DNA from: Vibrio owensii CAIM 1854 = LMG 25443
GTDB lineage: Bacteria > Pseudomonadota > Gammaproteobacteria > Enterobacterales > Vibrionaceae
Assembly: GCF_000817815.1 (NCBI RefSeq)
Contig: NZ_JPRD01000056.1
Coordinates: forward strand, 20,674-84,673
DNA: 64,000 bases
Direction: 5' to 3'
Positions 25,487-34,691 of this stretch are shown here, piece by piece; within the stretch, counting starts at the first letter, position 1; every line of letters begins with the position of its first letter. The notes below the pieces were generated by a model. It was not told where the DNA came from, made no database searches, and saw nothing but the letters and a program-made list of their open reading frames with translations. A program made the position numbers and the translations under genes.

Positions 25487-25981
25487 ATGGCAGACAACTA
25501 TAAGAAGCCGTCCAAGGAACTAGACCGTATCGACCGCAACATTCTTAATGAACTGCAGAAAGACGGTCGTATTTCGAACGTTGAACTTTCAAAACGTGTA
25601 GGACTTTCTCCAACGCCGTGTTTGGAGCGTGTGCGTCGCTTAGAGCGTCAAGGTTATATCACTGGGTACACTGCGTTATTAAACCCGCAGTTCCTAGATG
25701 CATCACTGTTGGTATTCGTAGAAATTACGCTTAACCGTGGTGCGCCTGATGTATTCGAACAGTTCAATGCGGCTGTTCAAAAACTAGACGACATCCAAGA
25801 GTGTCATCTAGTATCAGGTGATTTCGACTATCTTCTAAAGACTCGTGTATCAGACATGGGTGCTTACCGTCGACTACTAGGCGATACGTTACTGCGTCTT
25901 CCAGGCGTGAACGACACTCGCACCTACGTAGTTATGGAAGAAGTGAAGCAAACTAACCAGCTTGTGATTAAAACTCGTTAA
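25487..25981 (+). CDS. lrp: Leucine-responsive regulatory protein
   Basis: Lrp/AsnC-family global regulator of 164 residues. The helix-turn-helix is at about residues 12-55 (LDRIDRNILNELQKDGRISN, then RVGLSPTPCLERVRRLE), followed by the RAM ligand and oligomerisation domain (ECHLVSGDFDYLLKTR and RTYVVMEEVK). The length and near identity in feel to E. coli Lrp suggest the true Lrp rather than a specialised alanine regulator, although its position beside ald would suit either. AAGGTGG precedes the ATG. A pair of hairpins follows, then ftsK, which is the same neighbour Lrp has in E. coli. Confidence 0.95.
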   Translation: MADNYKKPSKELDRIDRNILNELQKDGRISNVELSKRVGLSPTPCLERVRRLERQGYITGYTALLNPQFLDASLLVFVEITLNRGAPDVFEQFNAAVQKLDDIQECHLVSGDFDYLLKTRVSDMGAYRRLLGDTLLRLPGVNDTRTYVVMEEVKQTNQLVIKTR

Positions 25982-25992
25982 ATTCTTGCAAA

Positions 25993-26017
25993 GAAAGCGG
26001 TAAATGCTTCCGCTTTC
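25993..26017 (+). terminator. Hairpin after lrp
   Basis: GAAAGCGG (25993-26000) pairs with CCGCTTTC (26010-26017). The following bases are not T rich, so termination may be weak. Confidence 0.55.
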
Positions 26018-26065
26018 TCGATAGAGTAATTGGGTTTTTCTCTTTGATATGGTTAAATCAATTTA

Positions 26066-26088
26066 CCGAGCGGCTTTGTGCCGCTCGG
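26066..26088 (+). terminator. Second hairpin between lrp and ftsK
   Basis: CCGAGCGGC (26066-26074) and GCCGCTCGG (26080-26088) form a 9-bp GC-rich stem. A short T-containing stretch follows; it may terminate or attenuate transcription into ftsK. Confidence 0.55.
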
Positions 26089-26133
26089 AATGTTTTGCTT
26101 ATTCCTAATTCATTTCCATATTCAAGTTGATTT

Positions 26134-29100
26134 ATGTTCAAAGAGAACGCAAAGAAAGTCGAAACCATCATCAAAACCAGTGAAGAGCCTCAGTCTTCAC
26201 GATTAAATGGCTTCCAACGCTTAAAAGAGTGCTGCTTTATCGTTGGCGTTCTTAGCTCGATATTGCTAGCCGTTGCATTATTTACCTTTAGCCCAGCCGA
26301 TCCGTCTTGGTCCCAAACTGCTTGGGGCGGTGAGATCGATAACGCTGGTGGCCTGTTCGGCGCTTGGTTAGCCGACACGTTATTCTTTACCTTTGGTTCC
26401 CTCGCGTATCCATTACCCTTCCTGTTAACCGCAGGTGCATGGGTAATTTGCCGCAAGCGTTCTGAAGACGACCCTATCGACCTTATGTTGTGGGGCACTC
26501 GTCTACTTGGTTTAGTTATCCTTATTCTTACCAGTTGTGGTCTTGCTGATATCAACTTTGACGACATTTGGTATTTCTCGTCTGGTGGCGTTGTTGGTGA
26601 CGTACTGACGAGCTTGTCTCTGCCTACATTAAATGTATTGGGCACAACGCTTGTACTTCTTTTCCTATGGGGTGCTGGCTTCACACTATTTACTGGTATT
26701 TCTTGGCTTAACATTGTTGAGTGGTTGGGTGATCGTGCACTTGGCGTCGTTGCAGCGTTAACAAATAAAGCACGTGGTACCGAGCATGAAACTCTAGAGC
26801 CGCAGTTAGACGAGTTTGCTGAAGATCGTGTCATGAGCAAACGTGGTTCAGATGACATGGAAGACGAGCCTATGCCTCATCTTACTGCTTATGATGTCGA
26901 AGAGCCGAAACAAGAAACACCAACACACGAATACCCAATCTACATGCCACAATCGGCTGCAGATAAACCGAGACAGCAGCAAGCAGCGCAAACTAACGTT
27001 CAGCCAACGCCACAGCCTGCAGTTGTAAATGCCGCGCCTGTGCAGACTCAAATGCAGTCTCAGGTTGAAGATCAAGCTAAAACTGTTGAGCCAGTGCGTG
27101 CGGTGAGCACAGATAATGTGGATCCATTCGTTGAACGTACTAAACAATTGAACGTAACGATTGAAGAGCTAGAAGCGGCTGCACAACAAGCTGACGATTG
27201 GGCAGATGAAGAACCACAGGTTCAAGAAGCGCAAGTTGCTCCTGTTCAAACTCAGCCTGAAGTTCCACAATCTGTTTCTCAGGAATTTGCTCCACAGCAA
27301 GCCGAGCATCAACAAGCGCCACAAGAGCCGTTTGTGACACCTGAACCAACCGTCTCTGAACCGTTCGATAACGCACCAATCTACGATGAGTATGCTCAGT
27401 TTGAAGCAGAGCAGGCTCAACAAGCCCAAGTTGCACAAGAACCAGCGCCTGTTCACGCGCCAATCGAACAGCCAACCACAGAGCAACCTTCACACGAAGA
27501 ACCAGTGATTAGTTCTTCTGCATTGGATAGCATTGCTGAACAAACAGAGCCAAGCCAACACATCGAGCCAACGATTTCGAACTTCGATGTATTGGATGAC
27601 GAAGATGATTACCCGGCGCAGCAGCCAGTTCAACAAGCTCAACCGGCTTATGCTGAGCCGCAGCAACAAGCGATTCAGCCACAAGAGCCAGTTCAGCAAT
27701 CGCCTGTTCAAGAGCAACCTGTTCATCAGCCTGTTGCAGTTAAACCTCAACCGGTAACGCCTGCACCTCAAGAAGTCGAGGTAGAAGAGGTTCAAGACGA
27801 CGATCAAGATGTGGCTGCATTCCAAAACTTGGTATCGAACGCTCAAGCGAAAGTGGCTGCTCAGCAGAACCCATTCTTGGTACAACAAGAGCAAAACTTG
27901 CCAGTGCCAGAAGAGCCATTGCCAACACTAGAATTGCTTTACCACCCAGAGAAGCGCGATAACTTTATCGACCGTGATGCACTGGAAGAGGTGGCACGTT
28001 TAGTTGAAACCAAACTTGCGGATTACAAGATCAAAGCAGACGTAGTCGGTATTTACCCAGGTCCTGTTATCACTCGATTCGAGCTTGATTTGGCGCCGGG
28101 CGTTAAAGTAAGCCGCATTTCTGGTCTGTCTATGGACTTGGCACGCGCACTTTCTGCAATGGCGGTACGTGTAGTCGAAGTGATTCCGGGCAAACCTTAT
28201 GTGGGTTTAGAGCTGCCTAACATGAGCCGCCAGACGGTATTCTTATCTGATGTAATCAGTAGCCCTCAGTTTGAACAAGCAACGTCACCAACGACCGTTG
28301 TTCTTGGTCAAGATATCGCGGGTGAAGCGGTGATTGCAGATATCGCGAAAATGCCTCACGTACTGGTAGCAGGTACAACCGGTTCTGGTAAGTCTGTAGG
28401 TGTGAACGTGATGATCTTGAGTATGCTTTACAAAGCATCACCAGAAGATCTGCGTTTCATCATGATCGACCCGAAAATGTTGGAGCTTTCAATCTACGAA
28501 GGTATTCCTCATCTACTTTCTGAAGTAGTAACAGATATGAAAGACGCGTCTAACGCACTGCGTTGGTGTGTGGGCGAGATGGAACGTCGTTACAAACTGA
28601 TGTCTGCATTGGGCGTACGTAACGTGAAAGGCTTTAACGAGAAGTTGAAGATGGCAGCAGATGCCGGTCACCCAATTCACGACCCATTCTGGCAAGAAGG
28701 CGACAGCATGGACACTGAGCCGCCGTTGCTAGAGAAACTGCCTTACATCGTTGTGGTTGTCGATGAATTTGCCGACCTGATGATGGTGGTAGGTAAGAAG
28801 GTTGAAGAACTGATTGCTCGCTTGGCGCAAAAAGCGCGTGCGGCAGGTATTCACTTGATCCTTGCGACACAGCGCCCATCGGTTGACGTTATTACCGGTC
28901 TGATCAAAGCGAACATCCCAACACGTGTGGCGTTCACCGTATCAACTAAGACTGACTCACGTACTATCCTTGACCAAGGCGGTGCAGAATCGCTGTTGGG
29001 CATGGGTGATATGCTTTACTTACCACCAGGTTCAAGCCATACGACCCGTGTTCACGGTGCGTTTGCATCGGATGATGATGTTCACGCTGTTGTGAACAAC

Positions 29101-29403
29101 TGGAAAGCACGTGGTAAGCCAAACTACATCGATGAGATTATCAGCGGTGATCAAGGCCCAGAAAGTTTGCTTCCGGGTGAACAGATGGAATCGGATGAAG
29201 AAGTGGATCCACTGTTCGATCAAGTCGTAGAGCACGTAGTGCAATCGCGTCGTGGTTCGGTTTCTGGTGTACAGCGTCGATTCAAGATTGGCTATAACCG
29301 AGCGGCTCGTATTGTTGAGCAGCTTGAAGCGCAAGGCATCGTAAGTGCTCCGGGCCATAACGGTAACCGTGAAGTACTGGCTCCTGCGCCACCAAAAGAT
29401 TAA
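26134..29403 (+). CDS. ftsK: FtsK, cell-division DNA translocase
   Basis: Septal DNA pump that clears the chromosome terminus and activates XerCD at dif. The N-terminal 210 residues hold four or so membrane segments. Residues about 230-590 are a linker extremely rich in Q, P, E and V (the cause of several antisense open frames). The motor follows: the alpha domain near 600, the beta ATPase domain with Walker A GTTGSGKSVG (about 747-756) and Walker B VVVVDEFADLMM, and the C-terminal gamma winged helix with SRRGSVSGVQRRFKIGYNRA that reads KOPS. 1089 residues is shorter than E. coli FtsK (1329) because the linker is shorter. Monocistronic or cotranscribed with lolA, 61 bases on. Confidence 0.97.
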   Translation: MFKENAKKVETIIKTSEEPQSSRLNGFQRLKECCFIVGVLSSILLAVALFTFSPADPSWSQTAWGGEIDNAGGLFGAWLADTLFFTFGSLAYPLPFLLTAGAWVICRKRSEDDPIDLMLWGTRLLGLVILILTSCGLADINFDDIWYFSSGGVVGDVLTSLSLPTLNVLGTTLVLLFLWGAGFTLFTGISWLNIVEWLGDRALGVVAALTNKARGTEHETLEPQLDEFAEDRVMSKRGSDDMEDEPMPHLTAYDVEEPKQETPTHEYPIYMPQSAADKPRQQQAAQTNVQPTPQPAVVNAAPVQTQMQSQVEDQAKTVEPVRAVSTDNVDPFVERTKQLNVTIEELEAAAQQADDWADEEPQVQEAQVAPVQTQPEVPQSVSQEFAPQQAEHQQAPQEPFVTPEPTVSEPFDNAPIYDEYAQFEAEQAQQAQVAQEPAPVHAPIEQPTTEQPSHEEPVISSSALDSIAEQTEPSQHIEPTISNFDVLDDEDDYPAQQPVQQAQPAYAEPQQQAIQPQEPVQQSPVQEQPVHQPVAVKPQPVTPAPQEVEVEEVQDDDQDVAAFQNLVSNAQAKVAAQQNPFLVQQEQNLPVPEEPLPTLELLYHPEKRDNFIDRDALEEVARLVETKLADYKIKADVVGIYPGPVITRFELDLAPGVKVSRISGLSMDLARALSAMAVRVVEVIPGKPYVGLELPNMSRQTVFLSDVISSPQFEQATSPTTVVLGQDIAGEAVIADIAKMPHVLVAGTTGSGKSVGVNVMILSMLYKASPEDLRFIMIDPKMLELSIYEGIPHLLSEVVTDMKDASNALRWCVGEMERRYKLMSALGVRNVKGFNEKLKMAADAGHPIHDPFWQEGDSMDTEPPLLEKLPYIVVVVDEFADLMMVVGKKVEELIARLAQKARAAGIHLILATQRPSVDVITGLIKANIPTRVAFTVSTKTDSRTILDQGGAESLLGMGDMLYLPPGSSHTTRVHGAFASDDDVHAVVNNWKARGKPNYIDEIISGDQGPESLLPGEQMESDEEVDPLFDQVVEHVVQSRRGSVSGVQRRFKIGYNRAARIVEQLEAQGIVSAPGHNGNREVLAPAPPKD

Positions 29404-29464
29404 TGAACTTGTGTTACTCACCTCAGTCCAACTGAGGTGAGTGGTTCTAACAATAGGTATCTGA

Positions 29465-30091
29465 ATGAAAAAACTATTTTCAGCGAAACTTTTCTCTGCG
29501 CTTGTTTTAAGCTTTTCTCTCTTCTCTACTGCACACGCCGCGTCTCCTAAAGATGAACTAAACAAACGCCTTTCTATGAATGATGGCTTCAGTGCGGATT
29601 TCTCTCAGCAAGTTATCAGCCCAGAAGGCGAAACGGTGATGGAAGGAGAAGGTACGGTCGAAATCGCTCGCCCAAGCCTGTTCCGTTGGAGCACAACATT
29701 CCCAGATGAAAACCTTCTGGTTTCTGACGGTAAAACATTGTGGTACTACAGCCCATTCATCGAGCAAGTGAGTATCTACTGGCAAGAACAAGCAACAGAG
29801 CAAACGCCATTTGTTTTGCTAACGCGTAATCGTGCAAGTGATTGGGATAACTACAAGATTTCCCAAAAAGGTGATGAGTTCATCCTCATTCCTACTGCAG
29901 TAGACTCCACACAAGGTCAATTCCAGATTAATATTGATGCTAAAGGTGTGGTGAAAGGCTTCAATGTGGTTGAGCAAGACGGTCAAAAAGGTTTGTTCAC
30001 CTTTAATAACGTGAAGCTGGGTAAACCAAAAGCAGACAGATTCACATTCACAATTCCAAAAGGTGTGGAAGTGGATGACCAAAGGAATTAA
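29465..30091 (+). CDS. lolA: LolA, periplasmic lipoprotein chaperone
   Basis: Carries outer-membrane lipoproteins across the periplasm from LolCDE to LolB. 208 residues with a signal peptide (MKKLFSAKLFSALVLSFSLF, cleaved after THAA), then ELNKRLSMNDGFSADFSQQV, RPSLFRW and GKTLWYYSPFIEQVS, which are hallmarks of the family. Follows ftsK, and its stop codon lies 6 bases before the rarA start, as in E. coli ftsK-lolA-rarA-serS. Confidence 0.96.
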   Translation: MKKLFSAKLFSALVLSFSLFSTAHAASPKDELNKRLSMNDGFSADFSQQVISPEGETVMEGEGTVEIARPSLFRWSTTFPDENLLVSDGKTLWYYSPFIEQVSIYWQEQATEQTPFVLLTRNRASDWDNYKISQKGDEFILIPTAVDSTQGQFQINIDAKGVVKGFNVVEQDGQKGLFTFNNVKLGKPKADRFTFTIPKGVEVDDQRN

Positions 30092-30097
30092 TTGGTA

Positions 30098-31447
30098 GTG
30101 AGCAATTACACATTAGATTTCTCGGGGGACGAAGATTTTCGTCCCCTTGCTGCTCGTATGAGACCGGAAACGATCGAACAATACATCGGACAGCAGCACA
30201 TTTTAGGTCCCGGTAAGCCACTGCGCCGTGCGCTAGAGGCGGGTCACATTCACTCGATGATCCTTTGGGGACCACCGGGCACAGGCAAAACGACACTAGC
30301 AGAAGTGGCTGCAAACTATGCCAATGCTGAAGTTGAGCGCGTGTCTGCCGTGACGTCTGGTGTGAAAGAAATCCGTGCAGCAATCGAGAAAGCACGTGAG
30401 AACAAAATGGCGGGTCGCCGCACCATCTTATTTGTGGATGAGGTGCATCGCTTCAACAAATCTCAGCAAGACGCGTTTTTGCCGCATATTGAAGATGGCA
30501 CAGTTACCTTTATTGGAGCGACGACAGAAAACCCATCGTTTGAGCTAAACAACGCATTGCTGTCACGTGCACGCGTGTACAAGCTAACGTCTCTCGACAA
30601 AGATGAAATCTCGTTGGCGTTGAACCAAGCCATTAGCGATAAAGAACGTGGGCTGGGTAATACGCCAGCACACTTCGCTGATAACGTATTAGACCGCCTA
30701 GCAGAACTGGTAAACGGTGATGCTCGTATGTCTCTCAATTATCTTGAGCTGCTTTACGACATGGCAGAAGACAATGCGCAAGGTGAAAAAGAGATCACGC
30801 TTAAGTTGCTTGCGGAAGTAGCAGGGGAGAAGGTCTCTCGCTTCGATAACAAAGGTGACATTTGGTACGACTTAATCTCTGCGGTTCACAAATCAATTCG
30901 TGGCTCAAACCCGGATGCTGCGCTGTATTGGTCTGCGCGTATGATTGCTGCTGGTTGTGACCCTTTGTATATTGCTCGACGCTTATTGGCGATCGCTTCT
31001 GAAGATGTAGGTAATGCTGACCCTCGCGCAATGCAAGTGGCACTGTCTGCTTGGGATTGCTTTACCAGAGTTGGTCCAGCAGAAGGTGAACGTGCGATTG
31101 CACAAGCGATCGTGTACTTAGCGTGTGCGCCGAAAAGTAATGCTGTTTACGTGGCGTGGAAACAAGCGCTCACAGACGCTCATAACTTACCTGAATATGA
31201 AGTGCCGCATCACCTTCGAAATGCGCCAACCAGCTTGATGAAAGACATGGGTTATGGGGCAGAGTATCGTTATGCTCACGATGAGCCTGGCGCTTACGCT
31301 GCAGGTGAGCAATATTTGCCACCTGAAATGGGCGATCGTAGGTACTATCAGCCGACAAATCGTGGTCTAGAGACCAAAATCGGCGAAAAGTTAGATTACT
31401 TGGCTACTTTAGACGCAAATAGCCCACAAAAGCGCTATGAAAAGTAG
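30098..31447 (+). CDS. rarA: RarA (MgsA), replication-associated recombination AAA+ ATPase
   Basis: Clamp-loader-like ATPase acting at stalled forks. 449 residues. The N-terminus LDFSGDEDFRPLAARMRP leads to Walker A GPPGTGKTTLAEV (about 54-66) and Walker B ILFVDEVHRF, and the C-terminal tetramerisation and lid helices contain DIWYDLISAVHKSIRGS. GTG 30098 gives the MSN start expected from E. coli RarA, although AAGGA is better spaced for TTG 30092; both starts are possible and differ by two residues. It lies in the lolA-rarA-serS run. Confidence 0.94.
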   Translation: MSNYTLDFSGDEDFRPLAARMRPETIEQYIGQQHILGPGKPLRRALEAGHIHSMILWGPPGTGKTTLAEVAANYANAEVERVSAVTSGVKEIRAAIEKARENKMAGRRTILFVDEVHRFNKSQQDAFLPHIEDGTVTFIGATTENPSFELNNALLSRARVYKLTSLDKDEISLALNQAISDKERGLGNTPAHFADNVLDRLAELVNGDARMSLNYLELLYDMAEDNAQGEKEITLKLLAEVAGEKVSRFDNKGDIWYDLISAVHKSIRGSNPDAALYWSARMIAAGCDPLYIARRLLAIASEDVGNADPRAMQVALSAWDCFTRVGPAEGERAIAQAIVYLACAPKSNAVYVAWKQALTDAHNLPEYEVPHHLRNAPTSLMKDMGYGAEYRYAHDEPGAYAAGEQYLPPEMGDRRYYQPTNRGLETKIGEKLDYLATLDANSPQKRYEK

Positions 31448-31538
31448 GCGTTTTTGGATACATTTGTTCAGTAAATTTTTTTAACGCGTACGCTTGGAAA
31501 GTGCGCGTGATTTCACAACAAAAAGCATAGGATTAACA

Positions 31539-32846
31539 ATGCTGGATTCTAAATTACTTCGTACAGAGCTGGATGAAACAGCTGCTAAACTGGCGCGTCG
31601 TGGCTTTAAGCTAGACGTAGATACTATTCGTAAACTTGAAGAACAACGTAAGTCCATTCAAGTAGAAGTAGAAAATTTACAATCCACGCGTAACTCCATC
31701 TCCAAGCAAATCGGCCAAAAAATGGCGGCTGGCGACAAAGAAGGCGCAGAAGAGATCAAGAAACAAATCGGTACTCTAGGTAGCGATCTTGATGCGAAGA
31801 AAGTTGAACTTGAGCAAGTAATGGCTCAACTAGACGAATTCACGCTTTCTGTACCAAACATCCCAGCAGATGAAGTGCCAGATGGCAAAGATGAAAACGA
31901 CAACGTTGAAATCTCTCGTTGGGGTGAGCCAAAGTCTTACGACTTCGAGCTGAAAGATCACGTTGACCTAGGCGAAATGGGCGACGGTCTAGACTTCGCA
32001 AGCGCAGTTAAGATCACCGGCGCACGTTTCATCGTGATGAAAGGCCAATTTGCTCGTCTACACCGCGCAATCGCTCAGTTCATGCTGGATCTTCACACTG
32101 AAGAGCACGGCTACACAGAAATGTACGTACCTTACCTAGTAAACTCTGACAGCCTATTCGGTACTGGTCAGCTTCCTAAGTTTGGTAAAGATCTTTTCCA
32201 CACTGAGCCGCTAGTAGAAAAAGTAAACGACGAAGAGCCACGTAAACTGTCTCTAATCCCTACTGCAGAAGTACCTGTAACGAACCTAGTTCGTGACACG
32301 ATTTCTGACGAAGCGGATCTACCAATTAAGATGACAGCTCACACGCCATGTTTCCGTTCAGAAGCAGGTTCTTACGGTCGTGATACTCGTGGTTTGATTC
32401 GTATGCACCAGTTCGACAAAGTTGAGCTAGTACAAATCACTAAGCCAGAAGATTCAATGAACGCACTAGAAGAGCTAACTGGTCACGCTGAGAAAGTTCT
32501 ACAACTTCTAGAGCTTCCTTACCGTAAAGTGGTTCTATGTACAGGTGACATGGGCTTTGGCGCTCGTAAGACTTACGACCTAGAAGTTTGGGTTCCTGCT
32601 CAAGAAACTTACCGTGAAATCTCTTCATGTTCTAACATGTGGGATTTCCAAGCTCGTCGTATGCAAGCGCGTTTCCGTCGTAAAGGCGAGAAGAAACCTG
32701 AGCTTGTACACACGCTAAACGGTTCTGGTCTTGCTGTAGGTCGTACAATGGTTGCTATCCTAGAAAACAACCAAGAAGCAGACGGCCGCATTGCAATCCC
32801 TACAGTACTTCAGAAGTACATGGCGGGCGCAACGCACATCGGTTAA
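31539..32846 (+). CDS. serS: Seryl-tRNA synthetase
   Basis: Charges tRNA-Ser with serine; class II aminoacyl-tRNA synthetase of 435 residues. The N-terminal coiled-coil arm spans residues 30-100 (KLEEQRKSIQVEVENLQSTR). Class II motifs follow: motif 2 TPCFRSEAGSYGRDTRGL and motif 3 NGSGLAVGRTMVAILEN. The start is set at ATG 31539 with TAGGA upstream and MLDSKLLR, the usual beginning; the frame is open 15 codons further upstream. A terminator follows the stop. Confidence 0.97.
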   Translation: MLDSKLLRTELDETAAKLARRGFKLDVDTIRKLEEQRKSIQVEVENLQSTRNSISKQIGQKMAAGDKEGAEEIKKQIGTLGSDLDAKKVELEQVMAQLDEFTLSVPNIPADEVPDGKDENDNVEISRWGEPKSYDFELKDHVDLGEMGDGLDFASAVKITGARFIVMKGQFARLHRAIAQFMLDLHTEEHGYTEMYVPYLVNSDSLFGTGQLPKFGKDLFHTEPLVEKVNDEEPRKLSLIPTAEVPVTNLVRDTISDEADLPIKMTAHTPCFRSEAGSYGRDTRGLIRMHQFDKVELVQITKPEDSMNALEELTGHAEKVLQLLELPYRKVVLCTGDMGFGARKTYDLEVWVPAQETYREISSCSNMWDFQARRMQARFRRKGEKKPELVHTLNGSGLAVGRTMVAILENNQEADGRIAIPTVLQKYMAGATHIG

Positions 32847-32867
32847 TTCATTAGCCACTAGAACACC

Positions 32868-32896
32868 AAAACCCAGCCTTAGTGCTGGGTTTTTTG
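32868..32896 (+). terminator. Terminator of serS
   Basis: AAAACCCAGC (32868-32877) and GCTGGGTTTT (32884-32893) form a 10-bp stem with T run. Confidence 0.9.
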
Positions 32897-33052
32897 TTAT
32901 CTGCGTCGAGTGAAAATACGTTGTTATGTAATTAGCACACGCAATAGTGAAGAGCTCGCCCAGAATCTGGCAGTACGAGACAAATGATATTTTTCTAAGC
33001 AGTTTCTCACGTGACAAGCTAATGGCTTCATTTGCCCTTGTTGTTAAACGTT

Positions 33053-33784
33053 ATGCCAGTAAATCATCTTTCATTTCTCGTAACTTTTGCGCTTACCTTA
33101 CTTGTTAGTGAGAGTGCTATCGCAAGTAAATTTATCCAGCCTCAATACTTAGATAGTGAGCGAACCGACCGCTTTTTTGCACGCCAAGTAGCGCAACCTT
33201 CCAAAGAAAATATGCAGCTTCGTAATTCACTCGGCTGGGGATACGGGCTTGAGTTGGCAAGTGCGTCTGGTGACACGGAATCGGTGTTTAATTGCAAAGA
33301 CTTAGCTACTGCAAGCTCTGCGGGCTTTACTGCTGCTAAAGCGTATGAATACGGCGCGTATAAGGCGTATTTAACTCAGTGCCAAACATGGAGTGAGATG
33401 GCAAAGTTAACCGCCTCTAAGCGCTCATATATATCGAAATTTAAGTTAGATGATAGCTTTCCTAGTTTGGCTCCAAGTGCGATTGCTTTTGTTATTTCTA
33501 ACGAAAGTGCTGAGAAAGCAAAGACACTATCAACGTGGGATGAAGCAGACCATATCCAAAGAACTCTTGTCTCCAGTGAAGTGAGAGCAGAGTACTTCGA
33601 CGCGACCGATGGCTTTCAAGTCATTACGATTGTAGCAAAAGGTGATTACAACGCTGACGGCATCGAGGATATCGTTATTGAGAAAGAGAATAGTGTACTC
33701 AGTGGCTCGTATTCTTCTTCACACGGTTATGTATTAACCCGTATGTCTGAACAAGCGCTATTTAAAGTGTTGGCTGAATGGTAA
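33053..33784 (+). CDS. Secreted protein of unknown function with a DxNxDG-type calcium-like motif
   Basis: 243 residues with an N-terminal signal peptide (hydrophobic FLVTFALTLLVSESAIAS). Near the C-terminus GDYNADGIEDIVIEKENS resembles the acidic loop of EF-hand or FG-GAP repeats, which bind calcium. Two or three cysteines (FNCKD, TQCQT) may form a disulfide. I do not recognise the family. The start at 33053 is set at MPVNHL; a TTG at 33032 is possible. Its stop shares a base with the next start (TAATG), so the two proteins are translationally coupled and probably work together in the periplasm. Confidence 0.7.
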   Translation: MPVNHLSFLVTFALTLLVSESAIASKFIQPQYLDSERTDRFFARQVAQPSKENMQLRNSLGWGYGLELASASGDTESVFNCKDLATASSAGFTAAKAYEYGAYKAYLTQCQTWSEMAKLTASKRSYISKFKLDDSFPSLAPSAIAFVISNESAEKAKTLSTWDEADHIQRTLVSSEVRAEYFDATDGFQVITIVAKGDYNADGIEDIVIEKENSVLSGSYSSSHGYVLTRMSEQALFKVLAEW

Positions 33785-34218
33785 TGAAACGATTGGTGGC
33801 CACTTGGGGGTTAAGTGTTGCCATGATGAGCACGTTTGCCGTTGCTAGCACCTCGCCTAGAAAAGTCTTTGAATGTTCAGTAAACCAAACTATGAATTTT
33901 AGTATTTCGATAAAGCAAGGCAAAGGTGGGCTTATCTTTAATAAGTTCATTGTGAATCAAAGCCCAGTTTTACTGCGCATTAAACCTCAAGATTATCGTA
34001 TCAAACATTACCATCGAGCGTTGGTAGATGAGAAGTCACTGGAATTTAGTATTGGTGAGCTCGTCATATTAGTCAGTGAGTACTTTAGCGAGGAGTTTGG
34101 TGAGGCAGAGAAGATACTCAGTGTTACTTTGAGAGAGCTTGAGCAAACGCTGTACTTTGAATGTGAGGAAGGGAGTATGAGTAACCTTGCATTGCTTTTC
34201 CATGAGAGTGCCAAATAA
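33784..34218 (+). CDS. Secreted protein of unknown function, coupled to the preceding gene
   Basis: 144 residues. MKRLVATWGLSVAMMSTFAV is a signal peptide ending near ASTS. The mature part has two cysteines (FECSV and FECEE) suited to one disulfide, and beta-rich character. The ATG at 33784 overlaps the preceding stop in the TAATG arrangement; an ATG two codons upstream is an alternative. No motif points to a function. Partner of the preceding secreted protein by position. Confidence 0.65.
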   Translation: MKRLVATWGLSVAMMSTFAVASTSPRKVFECSVNQTMNFSISIKQGKGGLIFNKFIVNQSPVLLRIKPQDYRIKHYHRALVDEKSLEFSIGELVILVSEYFSEEFGEAEKILSVTLRELEQTLYFECEEGSMSNLALLFHESAK

Positions 34219-34355
34219 TCGATTGCAGATTAATTATTACCAAAACGTAATAGTGTTTTCGAATTTACCCTAATTATCTTGTTATTTGTAATCGATATAA
34301 TCATCCACCTTACCACGGTAAGTAGATTTTCTCATTCAAGTAACGAGGAGGGCTT

Positions 34356-34622
34356 ATGGCCGTAGGGTGGGCAAACGACGATAGCGTCAGCCAACAAATT
34401 CAAAACACAATAGACGACGAGATTTCCCGTGTTCGTGGCAGTATCACAAAGGGTGAGAGCGCCCATTACTGCGATGAGTGTGGTGATGAGATTCCGGAAG
34501 CGCGTCGTCTTGCAATGAAAGGCGTTCGTTTGTGTATCGAATGTCAGTCAACAATCGAATTGGTATCTCAACGCCAAGCATTGTTCAATCGACGAGCGAG
34601 TAAAGACAGTCAACTTCGATAG
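34356..34622 (+). CDS. ybiI: DksA/TraR-type C4 zinc-finger protein, YbiI-like
   Basis: An 88-residue relative of the C-terminal part of DksA. The zinc site is YCDECGDEIPEARRLAMKGV followed by CIECQS, with CxxC-x17-CxxC spacing. It lacks the long coiled-coil that DksA inserts into RNA polymerase, so the DksA role should not be transferred. GAGGAGG lies before the ATG. It is a single gene ending with a hairpin terminator. The family is uncharacterised. Confidence 0.9.
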   Translation: MAVGWANDDSVSQQIQNTIDDEISRVRGSITKGESAHYCDECGDEIPEARRLAMKGVRLCIECQSTIELVSQRQALFNRRASKDSQLR

Positions 34623-34647
34623 CTTTACTGCTCAAATAAATAACGAG

Positions 34648-34678
34648 ACGGTTTGAGTCTCATACTCAAACCGTTTTC
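34648..34678 (+). terminator. Terminator between the zinc-finger gene and bioA
   Basis: ACGGTTTGAGT (34648-34658) and ACTCAAACCGT (34664-34674) form an 11-bp stem followed by TTTT. It lies between convergent genes. Confidence 0.85.
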
Positions 34679-34691
34679 GTATTTAATTGAA

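Noticed and set aside
27140..27894. Several antisense open frames rich in L, V and R inside ftsK
   Set aside because: They are the complement of the Q/P/E-rich linker codons and have no start signals.
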